Source of the DNA: Parvibaculum sp.
GTDB lineage: Bacteria > Pseudomonadota > Alphaproteobacteria > Parvibaculales > Parvibaculaceae
Assembly (NCBI GenBank): GCA_014359855.1
Contig: JACIYQ010000080.1
Coordinates: 1 to 6,106, forward strand
DNA length: 6,106 bases
Direction of reading: 5' to 3'
Shown here one piece after another: positions 1 through 5,465 of the stretch (position 1 is its first letter; the number at the start of each line of letters is the position of its first letter). A program made the translations under genes and the position numbers. The notes beneath the pieces are model-generated. The model was not told where the DNA came from and searched no databases. It saw nothing but the letters and a program-made list of their open reading frames with translations.

Positions 1-104
1 CCTGCTCGCTTGCCATCGGCAGCAATAGCGGCCACCCGCGCGAGGGAATGCGCCGCGTGAGCTTTCTCGACGAGGCGTTGCGCCAGGCGGGAATAGAAGC
101 TTAG
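1..104 (+). CDS. 3' end of an unrecognised gene (partial)
   Basis: An open frame runs in from the left edge and stops at TAG 102-104. The visible 33 residues end in FLDEALRQAGIEA. They contain a short polar stretch (GSNSGHPREG) and then an amphipathic helix, and I do not recognise the family from so little. The coding reading rests on three points: the frame stays open to the edge, its base composition matches the neighbours, and the stop lies only 8 bases before the mmcB start, the spacing expected of two genes in one transcript. The start lies outside the window. Confidence 0.55.
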   Translation, partial: CSLAIGSNSGHPREGMRRVSFLDEALRQAGIEA

Positions 105-112
105 GTTTCGGA

Positions 113-601
113 ATGGCGAAAGACGATCTTCCAGACCTGCCCGGCATGGAGATGGACGAGTTCCGTCTTTTCGACGGGCGGCAGTCGGCGACGGCGGCAA
201 GCGTGCAGCGCGGCGTCTGCCGCCTTCTTGCCCAGATGGGCTATGCACCCATCACCGAACTGACGCTTGCGACGGGGCGGCGCGTCGATATTCTCGCGCT
301 CGGGCCGAAGGGCGAGATCGCCGTGCTCGAAATCAAGTCGAGCCTTATCGACTACCGGACGGATGCGAAGTGGGAAGAGTATCTCGATTTCTGCGACCGC
401 TTCTATTTCGCCGTGCCGCCCGAGTTTCCGCGCGAGATCATCCCCGAGACTGCCGGCCTTGTCGTCGCCGACCGCTACGGCGCGGAAATCCTGCGGGAGG
501 GGCCCGTCACGCCGCTCGCACCGGCGCGGCGCAAGAAGCTCACGCTCCACGCCGCCCGCGTCTCGGCGCGACGTGTGCACCGCTTTCTGGAACCGGAGTG
601 A
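113..601 (+). CDS. mmcB: MmcB family DNA repair protein
   Basis: This 162-residue protein matches the MmcB (DUF1052) family. Caulobacter MmcB is an SOS-regulated factor for resistance to mitomycin C and related damage. The core looks like a PD-(D/E)XK nuclease fold: E49 in the first helix-strand unit, D59 in RRVDILAL, then E73-I-K75 in AVLEIKSS, followed by a helix-rich part (YRTDAKWEEYLDFCDRFYFAV, residues 81-101) and a C-terminal strand region (GLVVADRYGAEIL). The triad suggests DNA cleavage or DNA binding, but activity is inferred, not shown. ATG 113 is taken as the start because it falls just after the upstream stop, although no good ribosome site precedes it, so translation may be coupled to the upstream gene. 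ATG 146 or 152 are alternatives, since the first 20 or so residues look non-conserved. No LexA box is visible directly upstream within the window. Confidence 0.88.
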   Translation: MAKDDLPDLPGMEMDEFRLFDGRQSATAASVQRGVCRLLAQMGYAPITELTLATGRRVDILALGPKGEIAVLEIKSSLIDYRTDAKWEEYLDFCDRFYFAVPPEFPREIIPETAGLVVADRYGAEILREGPVTPLAPARRKKLTLHAARVSARRVHRFLEPE

Positions 602-629
602 GGGCAAACAAGAGACCATGTCCAACGCC

Positions 630-664
630 GTCACGGCCCGATTCATTCGGGCCGTCCACGTCTT
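630..664 (+). repeat. REP-like palindromic unit, copy 1
   Basis: This 35-base unit begins GTCACGGCCC and ends GTCCACGTCTT. Positions 633-641 pair with 647-655 as a 9-bp stem around the loop TTCAT. It is the first of two facing copies downstream of mmcB; the second is at 688-722 on the other strand. The two share 28 of 35 positions. Units of this type (a GGCCCGG/CCGGGCC hairpin followed by a CCACGTCTT tail) recur between genes in Rhizobiales genomes, from general knowledge. The hairpin lies 29 bases after the mmcB stop and may shape the 3' end of its transcript. Confidence 0.75.
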
Positions 665-687
665 TCAGGCAAGCTCAATGGCAGCTT

Positions 688-722
688 AAGACGTGGATGG
701 CCCGGACAAGCCGGGCCATGAC
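688..722 (-). repeat. REP-like palindromic unit, copy 2 (inverted)
   Basis: On the minus strand this reads GTCATGGCCC to ATCCACGTCTT, the same unit as copy 1. Plus-strand positions 697-705 (ATGGCCCGG) pair perfectly with 711-719 (CCGGGCCAT) around the loop ACAAG. The AAGACGTGG tail (688-696) can also pair with CCACGTCTT of copy 1 (656-664). The 23-base spacer between copies holds a small AAGCT/AGCTT inverted repeat (671-675 and 683-687). The whole block 630-722 could therefore fold as a three-armed cruciform, resembling the paired layout of BIME elements in enterobacteria. Confidence 0.75.
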
Positions 723-730
723 GATTTGTG

Positions 731-761
731 TTGACTCAATTCGCGATGTTCCCACTATGTT
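731..761 (+). promoter_or_regulatory. Candidate sigma-70-type promoter for the small operon
   Basis: TTGACT (731-736) is a good -35 match. The -10 is less certain: ACTATG (754-759, spacer 17) and TATGTT (756-761, spacer 19) are both possible. The region is visibly richer in A and T than its surroundings and lies just upstream of the 42-residue peptide gene. The LexA-type site at 748-762 covers the -10 area, as expected for a repressed promoter. Confidence 0.45.
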
Positions 762-762
762 C
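748..762 (+). promoter_or_regulatory. LexA (SOS) box, alphaproteobacterial type
   Basis: The sequence GTTC-CCACTAT-GTTC is an exact match to GTTC-N7-GTTC, the direct-repeat operator used by alphaproteobacterial LexA. Flanking bases extend the repeat to ATGTTC-N5-ATGTTC with an 11-base period. It lies 43 bases before the ATG of the 42-residue peptide gene and overlaps the likely -10 element. About 0.2 chance matches would be expected in a window of this size on both strands, so the promoter position is what makes it convincing. I found no other exact copy in the window. Confidence 0.68.
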
Positions 763-805
763 TTATCTGCGTTTTGACGATTCCTGCTAACGCAAGGAGA
801 GAGAA

Positions 806-934
806 ATGGCGGGCAAGAAAGCTGGTTCGGGCACAAAGACGGTCAACAAGAGTGCCAAGACGGGAAAATTCGTTTCCGACAAGGCCATGAAGTCAAATCC
901 GGCACAGAACTATAAGCAAACCGTCAAGAAGTAG
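806..934 (+). CDS. Small lysine-rich peptide (42 aa), SAKTGKFVS motif
   Basis: An ATG at 806 is preceded by a strong ribosome site, AAGGAGA at 794-800, with 5 bases of spacing. The frame runs to TAG 932-934. The product has 11 lysines and a single acidic residue (D25), so it is strongly basic. Its centre, KSAKTGKFVSDKAMKSNP (residues 15-32), resembles a widespread class of unnamed bacterial small proteins with an SAxTGxFV motif followed by a helix and a Pro/Thr-rich tail. That likeness is from memory and unverified. No signal peptide or membrane segment is seen. The DNA is less GC-rich than the flanking genes, which hints at acquisition. The gene is first in a likely two-gene operon under the LexA box, with the higA-like gene starting 22 bases after its stop. 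Its function is unknown: it could bind nucleic acid, or act with the antitoxin-like neighbour. Confidence 0.75.
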   Translation: MAGKKAGSGTKTVNKSAKTGKFVSDKAMKSNPAQNYKQTVKK

Positions 935-956
935 GCCAAAACTATTCCGTGGGCGG

Positions 957-1271
957 ATGTTTATCGTGGCGCGCAAGAGCAAAGCTCCATCTGTTCACCC
1001 CGGCGAAGTGCTGGCGGAAGATTTCATGAAGCCGCTCGGGCTCAGCGCAAATGCGCTGGCGCAGAAGCTTGGCGTCCCGGCGAACCGCATCAGTTCCATC
1101 GTCGGAGGACGGCGCGACATTTCGCCCGATACCGCTCTTCGGCTTGAAAAGGCTTTCGGGGCGTCGGCAGAATTCTGGCTCAACCTGCAAGCCCGTTACG
1201 ACCTGGAAACGGCGCGCGACCAGATCGGCAAGAAAGAACTTTCGTCGATCAAGGCAATCCGGGCAGCCTGA
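957..1271 (+). CDS. higA: HigA/VapI-family addiction module antitoxin, no toxin beside it
   Basis: This 104-residue protein has the typical HigA layout. The opening motif is HPGEVLAEDFMKPLGLS (residues 14-30), followed by an XRE-type helix-turn-helix (about 31-56, ANALAQKLGVPANRISSIVG). The closing helix pattern is ALRLEKAFGASAEFWLNLQ (60-78), then a short tail. Such proteins bind their own operator as dimers and neutralise a HigB mRNA-cleaving toxin. No HigB (about 90 residues, usually just upstream) is encoded here; the upstream position holds the 42-residue basic peptide instead. The start is ATG 957, but GTG 966 would give a natural MARKSKAPSVHPGE opening, and neither has a strong ribosome site. 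The stop lies 8 bases from the convergent actR stop. It may be an orphan transcription regulator rather than an antitoxin. Confidence 0.85.
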   Translation: MFIVARKSKAPSVHPGEVLAEDFMKPLGLSANALAQKLGVPANRISSIVGGRRDISPDTALRLEKAFGASAEFWLNLQARYDLETARDQIGKKELSSIKAIRAA

Positions 1272-1277
1272 GGCTGC
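1263..1277. terminator. Hairpin over the convergent higA/actR stops
   Basis: GCAGCC (1263-1268) pairs perfectly with GGCTGC (1272-1277) around TGA, which is itself the higA-like stop codon. The actR stop lies 3 bases further on. A partial T-rich run (TTCTACTTC) follows on the plus strand only. The stem is short at 6 bp, so this is a weak candidate for a terminator serving both convergent genes. Confidence 0.35.
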
Positions 1278-1279
1278 TT

Positions 1280-1852
1280 CTACTTCGGCGCGCGCTTGGC
1301 GAGGATGCGCTGCAGCGTGCGGCGGTGCATATTGAGACGGCGCGCGGTTTCCGAGACGTTGCGGTCGCAGAGTTCGTAGACGCGCTGAATGTGTTCCCAG
1401 CGCACGCGGTCCGCCGACATCGGGTTTTCCGGCGGGTCGGCCTTGTCGCCGCCGGTCGCGAGAAGCGCTGCCTCGATCGCATCGGCGTCGGACGGTTTTG
1501 CCAGATAGTCGACCGCACCGAGCTTCACCGCCGTCACCGCAGTGGCGATGTTGCCATAGCCCGTCAGCACGACGATGCGCGCGTCAGGCCGCACCTCCTC
1601 GAGCGTCGCCACGACGTCGAGGCCATTGCCGTCCTCAAGCCGCATGTCGACCACGGCAAAGCCCGGCTTCTTCGCGCGGGCAAGCTCCTTGCCGTCCTTC
1701 ACGGTATTTGCCGTCGTCACCTCGAAGCCGCGGCCCTCCATCGCACGGGCGAGCCGCGTCAGGAACGGCACGTCGTCGTCCACAAGCAGGAGCGTGCGGT
1801 CTTCGGGTATGACGGGGATTTCGGCCCCGGAGGCATCTTCTGTCTTGGTCAC
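1280..1852 (-). CDS. actR: Redox response regulator ActR/RegA/PrrA
   Basis: This 190-residue, two-domain regulator is the partner of the ActS/RegB kinase and controls respiratory, carbon- and nitrogen-related genes in response to redox state. The receiver domain (about 19-132) has the acidic pocket VDDD (D25-D27), the phosphorylation site D69 in VVDMRLEDG, T97 and K119 in LAKPSDADAI. A proline-bearing linker leads into the near-invariant family segment starting NPMSADRVRWEHIQRVYE (143-160) and a Fis-type helix-turn-helix (about 163-186, NVSETARRLNMHRRTLQRIL). The length is normal for the family. The start is GTG at 1852, with AGGAGA (1862-1867 on the plus strand) 9 bases upstream. It lies 194 bases downstream of actS, with two palindromes and a candidate promoter in the gap, so it may be transcribed both with actS and alone. 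Confidence 0.95.
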   Translation of the reverse strand: MTKTEDASGAEIPVIPEDRTLLLVDDDVPFLTRLARAMEGRGFEVTTANTVKDGKELARAKKPGFAVVDMRLEDGNGLDVVATLEEVRPDARIVVLTGYGNIATAVTAVKLGAVDYLAKPSDADAIEAALLATGGDKADPPENPMSADRVRWEHIQRVYELCDRNVSETARRLNMHRRTLQRILAKRAPK

Positions 1853-1879
1853 GTGGTCCAGTCTCCTCGGATTTGCGGG

Positions 1880-1909
1880 AGTTTAGGCCGAAGGGGGTTC
1901 TAAAGCCAA
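1880..1909 (-). promoter_or_regulatory. Candidate promoter of actR
   Basis: On the minus strand TTGGCT (plus 1904-1909) and TAAACT (plus 1880-1885) are separated by 18 bases and match the -35 and -10 boxes at four of six positions each. The -10 lies 27 bases before the GTG start of actR and just inside the palindromes. This would let actR be expressed without actS. Confidence 0.35.
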
Positions 1910-1913
1910 GCTA

Positions 1914-1973
1914 GAGCAGATCATGATCCGTTGGAAACGCGATGCGATTCCAACGGATCATGGAAATCTGCTC
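1914..1973. repeat. Long imperfect palindrome in the actS-actR gap (first)
   Basis: The left arm 1914-1936 (GAGCAGATCATGATCCG, then TTGGAA) is complementary to the right arm 1948-1973 over all 23 positions, apart from a 3-base bulge (about 1962-1964) in the right arm. The 11-base centre contains CGC-GAT-GCG (1938-1946), which extends the stem beyond an A-A mismatch. The folded element is a roughly 60-base hairpin. There is no T-run on either side, so it is not a classical terminator. It looks like one of the intergenic palindromic repeats common in Rhizobiales; copies elsewhere in the genome cannot be seen from here. Confidence 0.75.
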
Positions 1974-1988
1974 GTCGCTTACAGTTTT

Positions 1989-2036
1989 GACCGTTTTCCG
2001 AACCGGCAGGTGTTTCCACTTGCCTGGAAAACGGTC
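1989..2036. repeat. Long imperfect palindrome just after actS (second)
   Basis: GACCGTTTTCC (1989-1999) pairs perfectly with GGAAAACGGTC (2026-2036). Inside, GGCAGGTG (2005-2012) pairs with CACTTGCC (2017-2024) with one G-T pair around TTTC. A 5-base bulge (GAACC) on the left faces one base on the right, as if part of a once fuller palindrome was lost. It starts 10 bases after the actS stop codon in the direction of transcription. No T-run follows on either strand. It may stabilise the actS mRNA end or reduce readthrough into actR. Confidence 0.7.
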
Positions 2037-2046
2037 TGCGTCTCGA

Positions 2047-3435
2047 TTATTCGGCCAAGGCGGGAAAGGCGGGCTCGGCCTCGATGGCGCGGCGCGGCCA
2101 GCGCATGGAAAGCCGCGCCCCCGCCCTGCCATCGGTGCGGTTGCCGATCTCGACCGTCGCGCCTGTCCGTTCGAGCAATGTCTTGCCGATGAAGAAGCCG
2201 AGGCCCATACCCTCATGCCCGCTCTCGGGGTCCGAGCTTGCACGCTTGCTGCGCGGCCGCGTCGTCACATAGGGCTCGCCGAGCTTTTCAAGCACGTCCG
2301 GCGCAAAGCCCGGCCCGTCGTCGGTGATGATGACGGTGACGTGGTGGCGATCGTAGTGAGCGGCGAGGTGAACCTCCTCGAGGGCGAAGTCGGCGGCGTT
2401 TTCTATGAAATTGCCCAGGCCATAGAGCATTTCGGGGCGCCGCCAGATCTCGGGTTCGCTCGCTTCCCCGTCGTCGGCCACCACTTCGATGAGGAAGGCG
2501 ACATCCATGTCGCGATGCGGGGCCACCACCTCATCGAGCAGCGCGTGAAGCGGCAGGCGCGAATAGATCGCGTCTGTGCCGTCCGGCCTTTTCGAGAGGC
2601 GCGAGAGAATGTCCTTGCAGCGCTCGGCCTGGCTGTTGAGCAGGGCCAGGTCTTCCTTCATTTCCTGCTCGCTCATCTTTCCTCGCATCAACTCCTTCGA
2701 GACAAGCGAGATGGTGCCGAGCGGCGTGCCGAGTTCATGAGCGGCGGCGGCGGCAAGGCCGTCGAGTGCGGAAAGGCGTTGCGCGCGGGCTAGCACGAGT
2801 TGCGTCGCCGCCAGCGCCGCCGACATGCGCCGCGATTCCTGCGACACGCGCCATGCATAGGCGGCCATGAAGCCGAGGCCGAGCAGAAGAGCAAGCCAGT
2901 GGCCCGTCACATAGAGTTCGGGGAGTTGGGGCGTTTCGCCGGGCCGCCAGGGCAACGGCATGTGAAACCATGCCAGCAGGGTCACATAGGTGAAGGCCTG
3001 CAGCAGCAGGAGGGCGGTGCTCGCCAGCGAGAGCGTCGCCGCCGAGATCGTCACCGGCGCCATGAAAAGAAGCGCGAAGGGATTTTCGAGGCCGCCGGTG
3101 AGAAAGATCAGCACCGCGAGCTGGGCGAGGTCGATCGCGAGATAGACGGCTGCCTGCCAGTCGGGAAGTCGCGTCGCCGAGCGGTAGCGCAGCGTGAGGA
3201 AGACGTTGAGCCAGGCGGACGCCGCGATCACCGCGAGGCAGAGACCGAGCGGCAACGGAAAGCCGAGGCCGAAATGGACGAGAAGCACGGCGGCGAGCTG
3301 GCCGGCAATCGCCATCCAGCGCAGGATCACCAGCGTCTGCAGGCGCACTTGCCCGCTCTGGTCGCCCGGCATGCGGCCCGCCAGGAAATTCCGGCGCAGC
3401 CAGTGCATGGCCACCCGGTCGTCGCTCATGGTCAT
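2047..3435 (-). CDS. actS: Redox sensor histidine kinase ActS/RegB/PrrB
   Basis: This membrane kinase senses the quinone pool and phosphorylates ActR/RegA. From ATG 3435 it has 462 residues. About six hydrophobic segments fill residues 35-195, with the family's quinone-binding motif GGLENPF at 114-120. The cytoplasmic part has the H-box AAAAAHELGTPLGTI with phosphorylated H233, and the redox-active cysteine of RegB-type kinases in NSQAERCKDIL (C273). It also has the N-box LYGLGNFIENAADFA (N342, N346), DDGPGF (372-377) and GMGLGFF (409-415). All key residues are present. An upstream TTG at 3453 is in frame, but ATG 3435 is preferred because GGAG (complement of 3443-3446) sits 7 bases before it; ATG 3429 is a second option. 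The gene follows the MBL-fold hydrolase on the same strand after 76 bases, and two palindromes separate it from actR. Confidence 0.94.
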   Translation of the reverse strand: MTMSDDRVAMHWLRRNFLAGRMPGDQSGQVRLQTLVILRWMAIAGQLAAVLLVHFGLGFPLPLGLCLAVIAASAWLNVFLTLRYRSATRLPDWQAAVYLAIDLAQLAVLIFLTGGLENPFALLFMAPVTISAATLSLASTALLLLQAFTYVTLLAWFHMPLPWRPGETPQLPELYVTGHWLALLLGLGFMAAYAWRVSQESRRMSAALAATQLVLARAQRLSALDGLAAAAAHELGTPLGTISLVSKELMRGKMSEQEMKEDLALLNSQAERCKDILSRLSKRPDGTDAIYSRLPLHALLDEVVAPHRDMDVAFLIEVVADDGEASEPEIWRRPEMLYGLGNFIENAADFALEEVHLAAHYDRHHVTVIITDDGPGFAPDVLEKLGEPYVTTRPRSKRASSDPESGHEGMGLGFFIGKTLLERTGATVEIGNRTDGRAGARLSMRWPRRAIEAEPAFPALAE

Positions 3436-3511
3436 CGATCGTCTCCGCCTCAATCCGGAGCGGAGTTTAGTGCCTCACGCGCCTGCCGTCATGATTTCGA
3501 TCAAGGTTCCG

Positions 3512-4594
3512 TCAGGCGTTCGACGGCCAGACGCCCGCCAGTTTGCGGGTCTCGCCAATGCGCATGATCCAGGTGTTTTCGGGTGCGTAGCCTTCCGCCT
3601 CCGCGGCCTTCAAAAAGCGCTCGGGCGGCTCGAAGGGCGGTTCCACGGTGAGGAGCACCGTGCCCCAATGCATGCCGACGAGGCGGCGCGCCTTGAGGTC
3701 GCGGCCCATCTGCACCGCCTCTTCGGGCGTTGCGTGGGAGGCCTTCATCATCTCGCGCGGCTCATAGGCGCCGATGCCGAGAAGCGCCGTGTCGAAGGGC
3801 CCGTAAGCCTCGCCGAGTTCGCGAAAGACCGGCCCATAGCCGCTATCGCCGCCGAAGAAGAGATGGTGATTGGCGCTCTTGAGCGCGAAGCCCGCCCAGA
3901 GCGTGCGGTTGGTGTCGAAACCGGAGCGGCGCGACCAGTGCACGACGGGCAGCGCCGTGATGGAAACGCCTCCGATCTCGTGCCGCTCATGCCAGTCGAG
4001 TTCGATCACGTTCGCAAAGCCGCGCTCGCGGAAGAAGCGCGCGAGACGAAGCGGCACCACCACCGTCATGCGATGCTTGTTGGGCAGGCGCGCGAGCGCC
4101 CGTTCGTCGAGATGGTCGTAATGATTGTGGCTCACGACCAGAAGATCGACCGGCGGCAGCGCCGGGATCGGAACGCCCGACTTCACGTAGCGGCGGGGGC
4201 CGAGACCGGCTGGACCGGCAAAGGTCGTGAGATAGGGATCTGTCAGGACGGTGAGGCCGCCGATGCGGATGAGGAAGGAGGCGTGACCGAGCCAGGTGAT
4301 GAAGTCGTCGTCTTGCGCCGCGTGCTCGTGAAGATCGCGCACCGCCTGCGGGCGCGGCACGACATGACCTTCGGGCACCTCCACCTTGCGCGCGCCCATC
4401 CTGAGCATTTCGAGGAAGAAGGGGCCTGCATGCTTCATGCGGCCCTGGCCCCGGCTCGCGCAGCCCTGCGGGTTGCGGAACGTGCCGTCCGGCATGTGAT
4501 GCCAGGGACGGGTTTCGTCCTGCGCCTCGTCGCCGGAGGCCGTGGTGCCGGCAACCTGGCTGTCCCGTTTCGATGATGCGCGTCTCTTTGTCAT
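3512..4594 (-). CDS. MBL-fold hydrolase, NAPE-PLD/UlaG-like
   Basis: This 360-residue metallo-beta-lactamase-fold protein resembles bacterial relatives of N-acyl-phosphatidylethanolamine phospholipase D and UlaG-type lactonases. Metal ligands are visible: H156, H158, D160 and H161 in VVSHNHYDHLD, H219 in LPVVHWSRR, D250 in FFGGDSGYG, and H309 in VGMHWGT. Further family marks are FRNPQG (39-44), WLGHASFLIR (101-110) with TDPYL (118-122), and H287 in ASHATPEEAV. It probably binds two zinc ions and hydrolyses an ester-type bond; a phospholipid substrate is possible but not shown. There is no signal peptide or membrane segment, so it should be cytoplasmic or loosely membrane-bound. ATG 4594 is chosen because the conserved HHMPDGTFRNP begins at residue 32 and the only close alternative (ATG 4495) would cut it. 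It lies 77 bases after the ankyrin gene and 76 before actS, so co-transcription is possible. Confidence 0.88.
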   Translation of the reverse strand: MTKRRASSKRDSQVAGTTASGDEAQDETRPWHHMPDGTFRNPQGCASRGQGRMKHAGPFFLEMLRMGARKVEVPEGHVVPRPQAVRDLHEHAAQDDDFITWLGHASFLIRIGGLTVLTDPYLTTFAGPAGLGPRRYVKSGVPIPALPPVDLLVVSHNHYDHLDERALARLPNKHRMTVVVPLRLARFFRERGFANVIELDWHERHEIGGVSITALPVVHWSRRSGFDTNRTLWAGFALKSANHHLFFGGDSGYGPVFRELGEAYGPFDTALLGIGAYEPREMMKASHATPEEAVQMGRDLKARRLVGMHWGTVLLTVEPPFEPPERFLKAAEAEGYAPENTWIMRIGETRKLAGVWPSNA

Positions 4595-4671
4595 TACACC
4601 CTGGGCACGAATGTCGATGTCCTAGAGATAGGATGAATTGGCACGACAGCAAGAGACGCCTTGCGGAACCG

Positions 4672-5268
4672 CTATTGCATTCCCGCATTGCGCAGCAGAC
4701 CGGCAATTTCGCGCAGATGGTTCTCTTCGGCGAGATCGAGGGCGGACCGGCCGGTGAAGTCGGTCTCGCTGAGGTCCACATCGTACTGAAGAAGGACCTC
4801 GACGACGCCAGCATTGTTGGCCCGTGTCGCGATGAGAAGGGGAACCTCGCGGTTCGCGCCTGACTTGTTGGGGTCGGCGCCCGCTTCGAGCAAGGCAGCG
4901 GCGATATCGGCGCGGCCCGAAAGCGCCGCCATCGAAAGCGCGGTCGTGCCGTCGGGCGCGCGGCGATTGGGGTCGGCCTTGTATTCGAGCAGAAGTTTCA
5001 CCGTCGAAAAATGGCCATTGCCGACGGCGAGCAGCAGCATCGGAATCCTGTCGCGGCCGCTTTCGTTCGGCGAAACGCCTTTCACGAGGCCCACCTTCAG
5101 GGTCTCGTTGTCGCCCGTACGAGCGGCCTGAACCGTGTCGTTGTCGACGATGTAATTCATGGGACCGCCCGGCTGGATCGCCGCGGCGGGCGAAATGCCG
5201 GAAAAGACCGTGCCGGCGAGCAGGGCCAGCACCGCGAGGGGTGCCGCGCGAAGCGATTTGCGTGTCAT
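4672..5268 (-). CDS. Secreted ankyrin-repeat protein
   Basis: From ATG 5268 the product has 198 residues. It opens with a clear Sec signal peptide: basic MTRKSLR, hydrophobic core APLAVLALLAGTVFSG, and a likely cut after SPAAA (residue 30). There is no lipobox cysteine. The mature part is a stack of about four to five ankyrin repeats. The best are VPLLIATRANNAGVVEVLLQYDVDLS (142-167), the one around TTALSMAALSGRADIAAALLEAGADPN (108-134) and MLLLAVGNGHFSTVKLLLEYKADPN (77-101); the first and last are degenerate. Ankyrin stacks bind other proteins, so a periplasmic binding role is likely, but the partner is unknown. An in-frame ATG at 5304 would add 12 residues before the signal peptide and is less natural, though neither start has a strong ribosome site. 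It diverges from the SenC gene and precedes the MBL hydrolase. Confidence 0.85.
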   Translation of the reverse strand: MTRKSLRAAPLAVLALLAGTVFSGISPAAAIQPGGPMNYIVDNDTVQAARTGDNETLKVGLVKGVSPNESGRDRIPMLLLAVGNGHFSTVKLLLEYKADPNRRAPDGTTALSMAALSGRADIAAALLEAGADPNKSGANREVPLLIATRANNAGVVEVLLQYDVDLSETDFTGRSALDLAEENHLREIAGLLRNAGMQ

Positions 5269-5429
5269 AGTGTCGCCGCGCAGCCGGTCGCTTGATCGAA
5301 GCATTTTCTCAAAGCTCTTTTGACGGTAGACAGACGGAGGGTTGCGGATTGCAAGCCGGTAACCCCGAGTTCCGGGCAGTATAGACCAAGGACGGCCTCC
5401 GCGTCCGTTTTCGAAGGCGGTTGGCTGGA

Positions 5430-5447
5430 GCAGGGACGGAACCCTGC
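5430..5447 (+). promoter_or_regulatory. Hairpin in the leader of the SenC gene
   Basis: GCAGGG (5430-5435) pairs perfectly with CCCTGC (5442-5447) around ACGGAA. The stem ends 6 bases before the AAGGAGA ribosome site (5454-5460). It may affect mRNA stability or translation, but with a 6-bp stem and no recognised riboswitch class this is only a structural observation. Confidence 0.35.
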
Positions 5448-5465
5448 GGAAACAAGGAGAAAAAC

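Noticed and set aside
618..689. A 23-codon frame (MSNAVTARFIRAVHVFQ...) after mmcB
   Set aside because: It consists mostly of the palindromic repeat read as codons and has no clear ribosome site, so it is not called as a gene.
3506..3521. A second GTTC...GTTC pair near the end of the hydrolase gene
   Set aside because: The spacing is 8 bases rather than 7, and it mostly lies inside the hydrolase coding sequence. A pair around 4000-4013 has 6 bases of spacing and is also inside that gene. Neither fits the LexA site.
3194..4576. A 460-codon open frame on the plus strand, antisense to actS and the MBL hydrolase
   Set aside because: It is a shadow of high-GC codon use. The minus-strand frames carry complete kinase and hydrolase motifs over the same DNA, while this frame shows no recognisable domain. 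The same applies to the plus-strand frame 1942-2793.
4595..4671. Gap between the ankyrin gene and the hydrolase gene
   Set aside because: A TTGCTG...TATCTC promoter-like pair can be read on the minus strand, but the match is weak. No terminator or other structure stands out.
5341..5385. Promoter and ActR-type operator for senC (TTGC-N5-GCAA at 5342-5354, TATAGA at 5380-5385)
   Set aside because: TATAGA is a fair -10, but no -35 lies at the right spacing. The TTGC/GCAA inverted repeat is too short to assign to a regulator with confidence.
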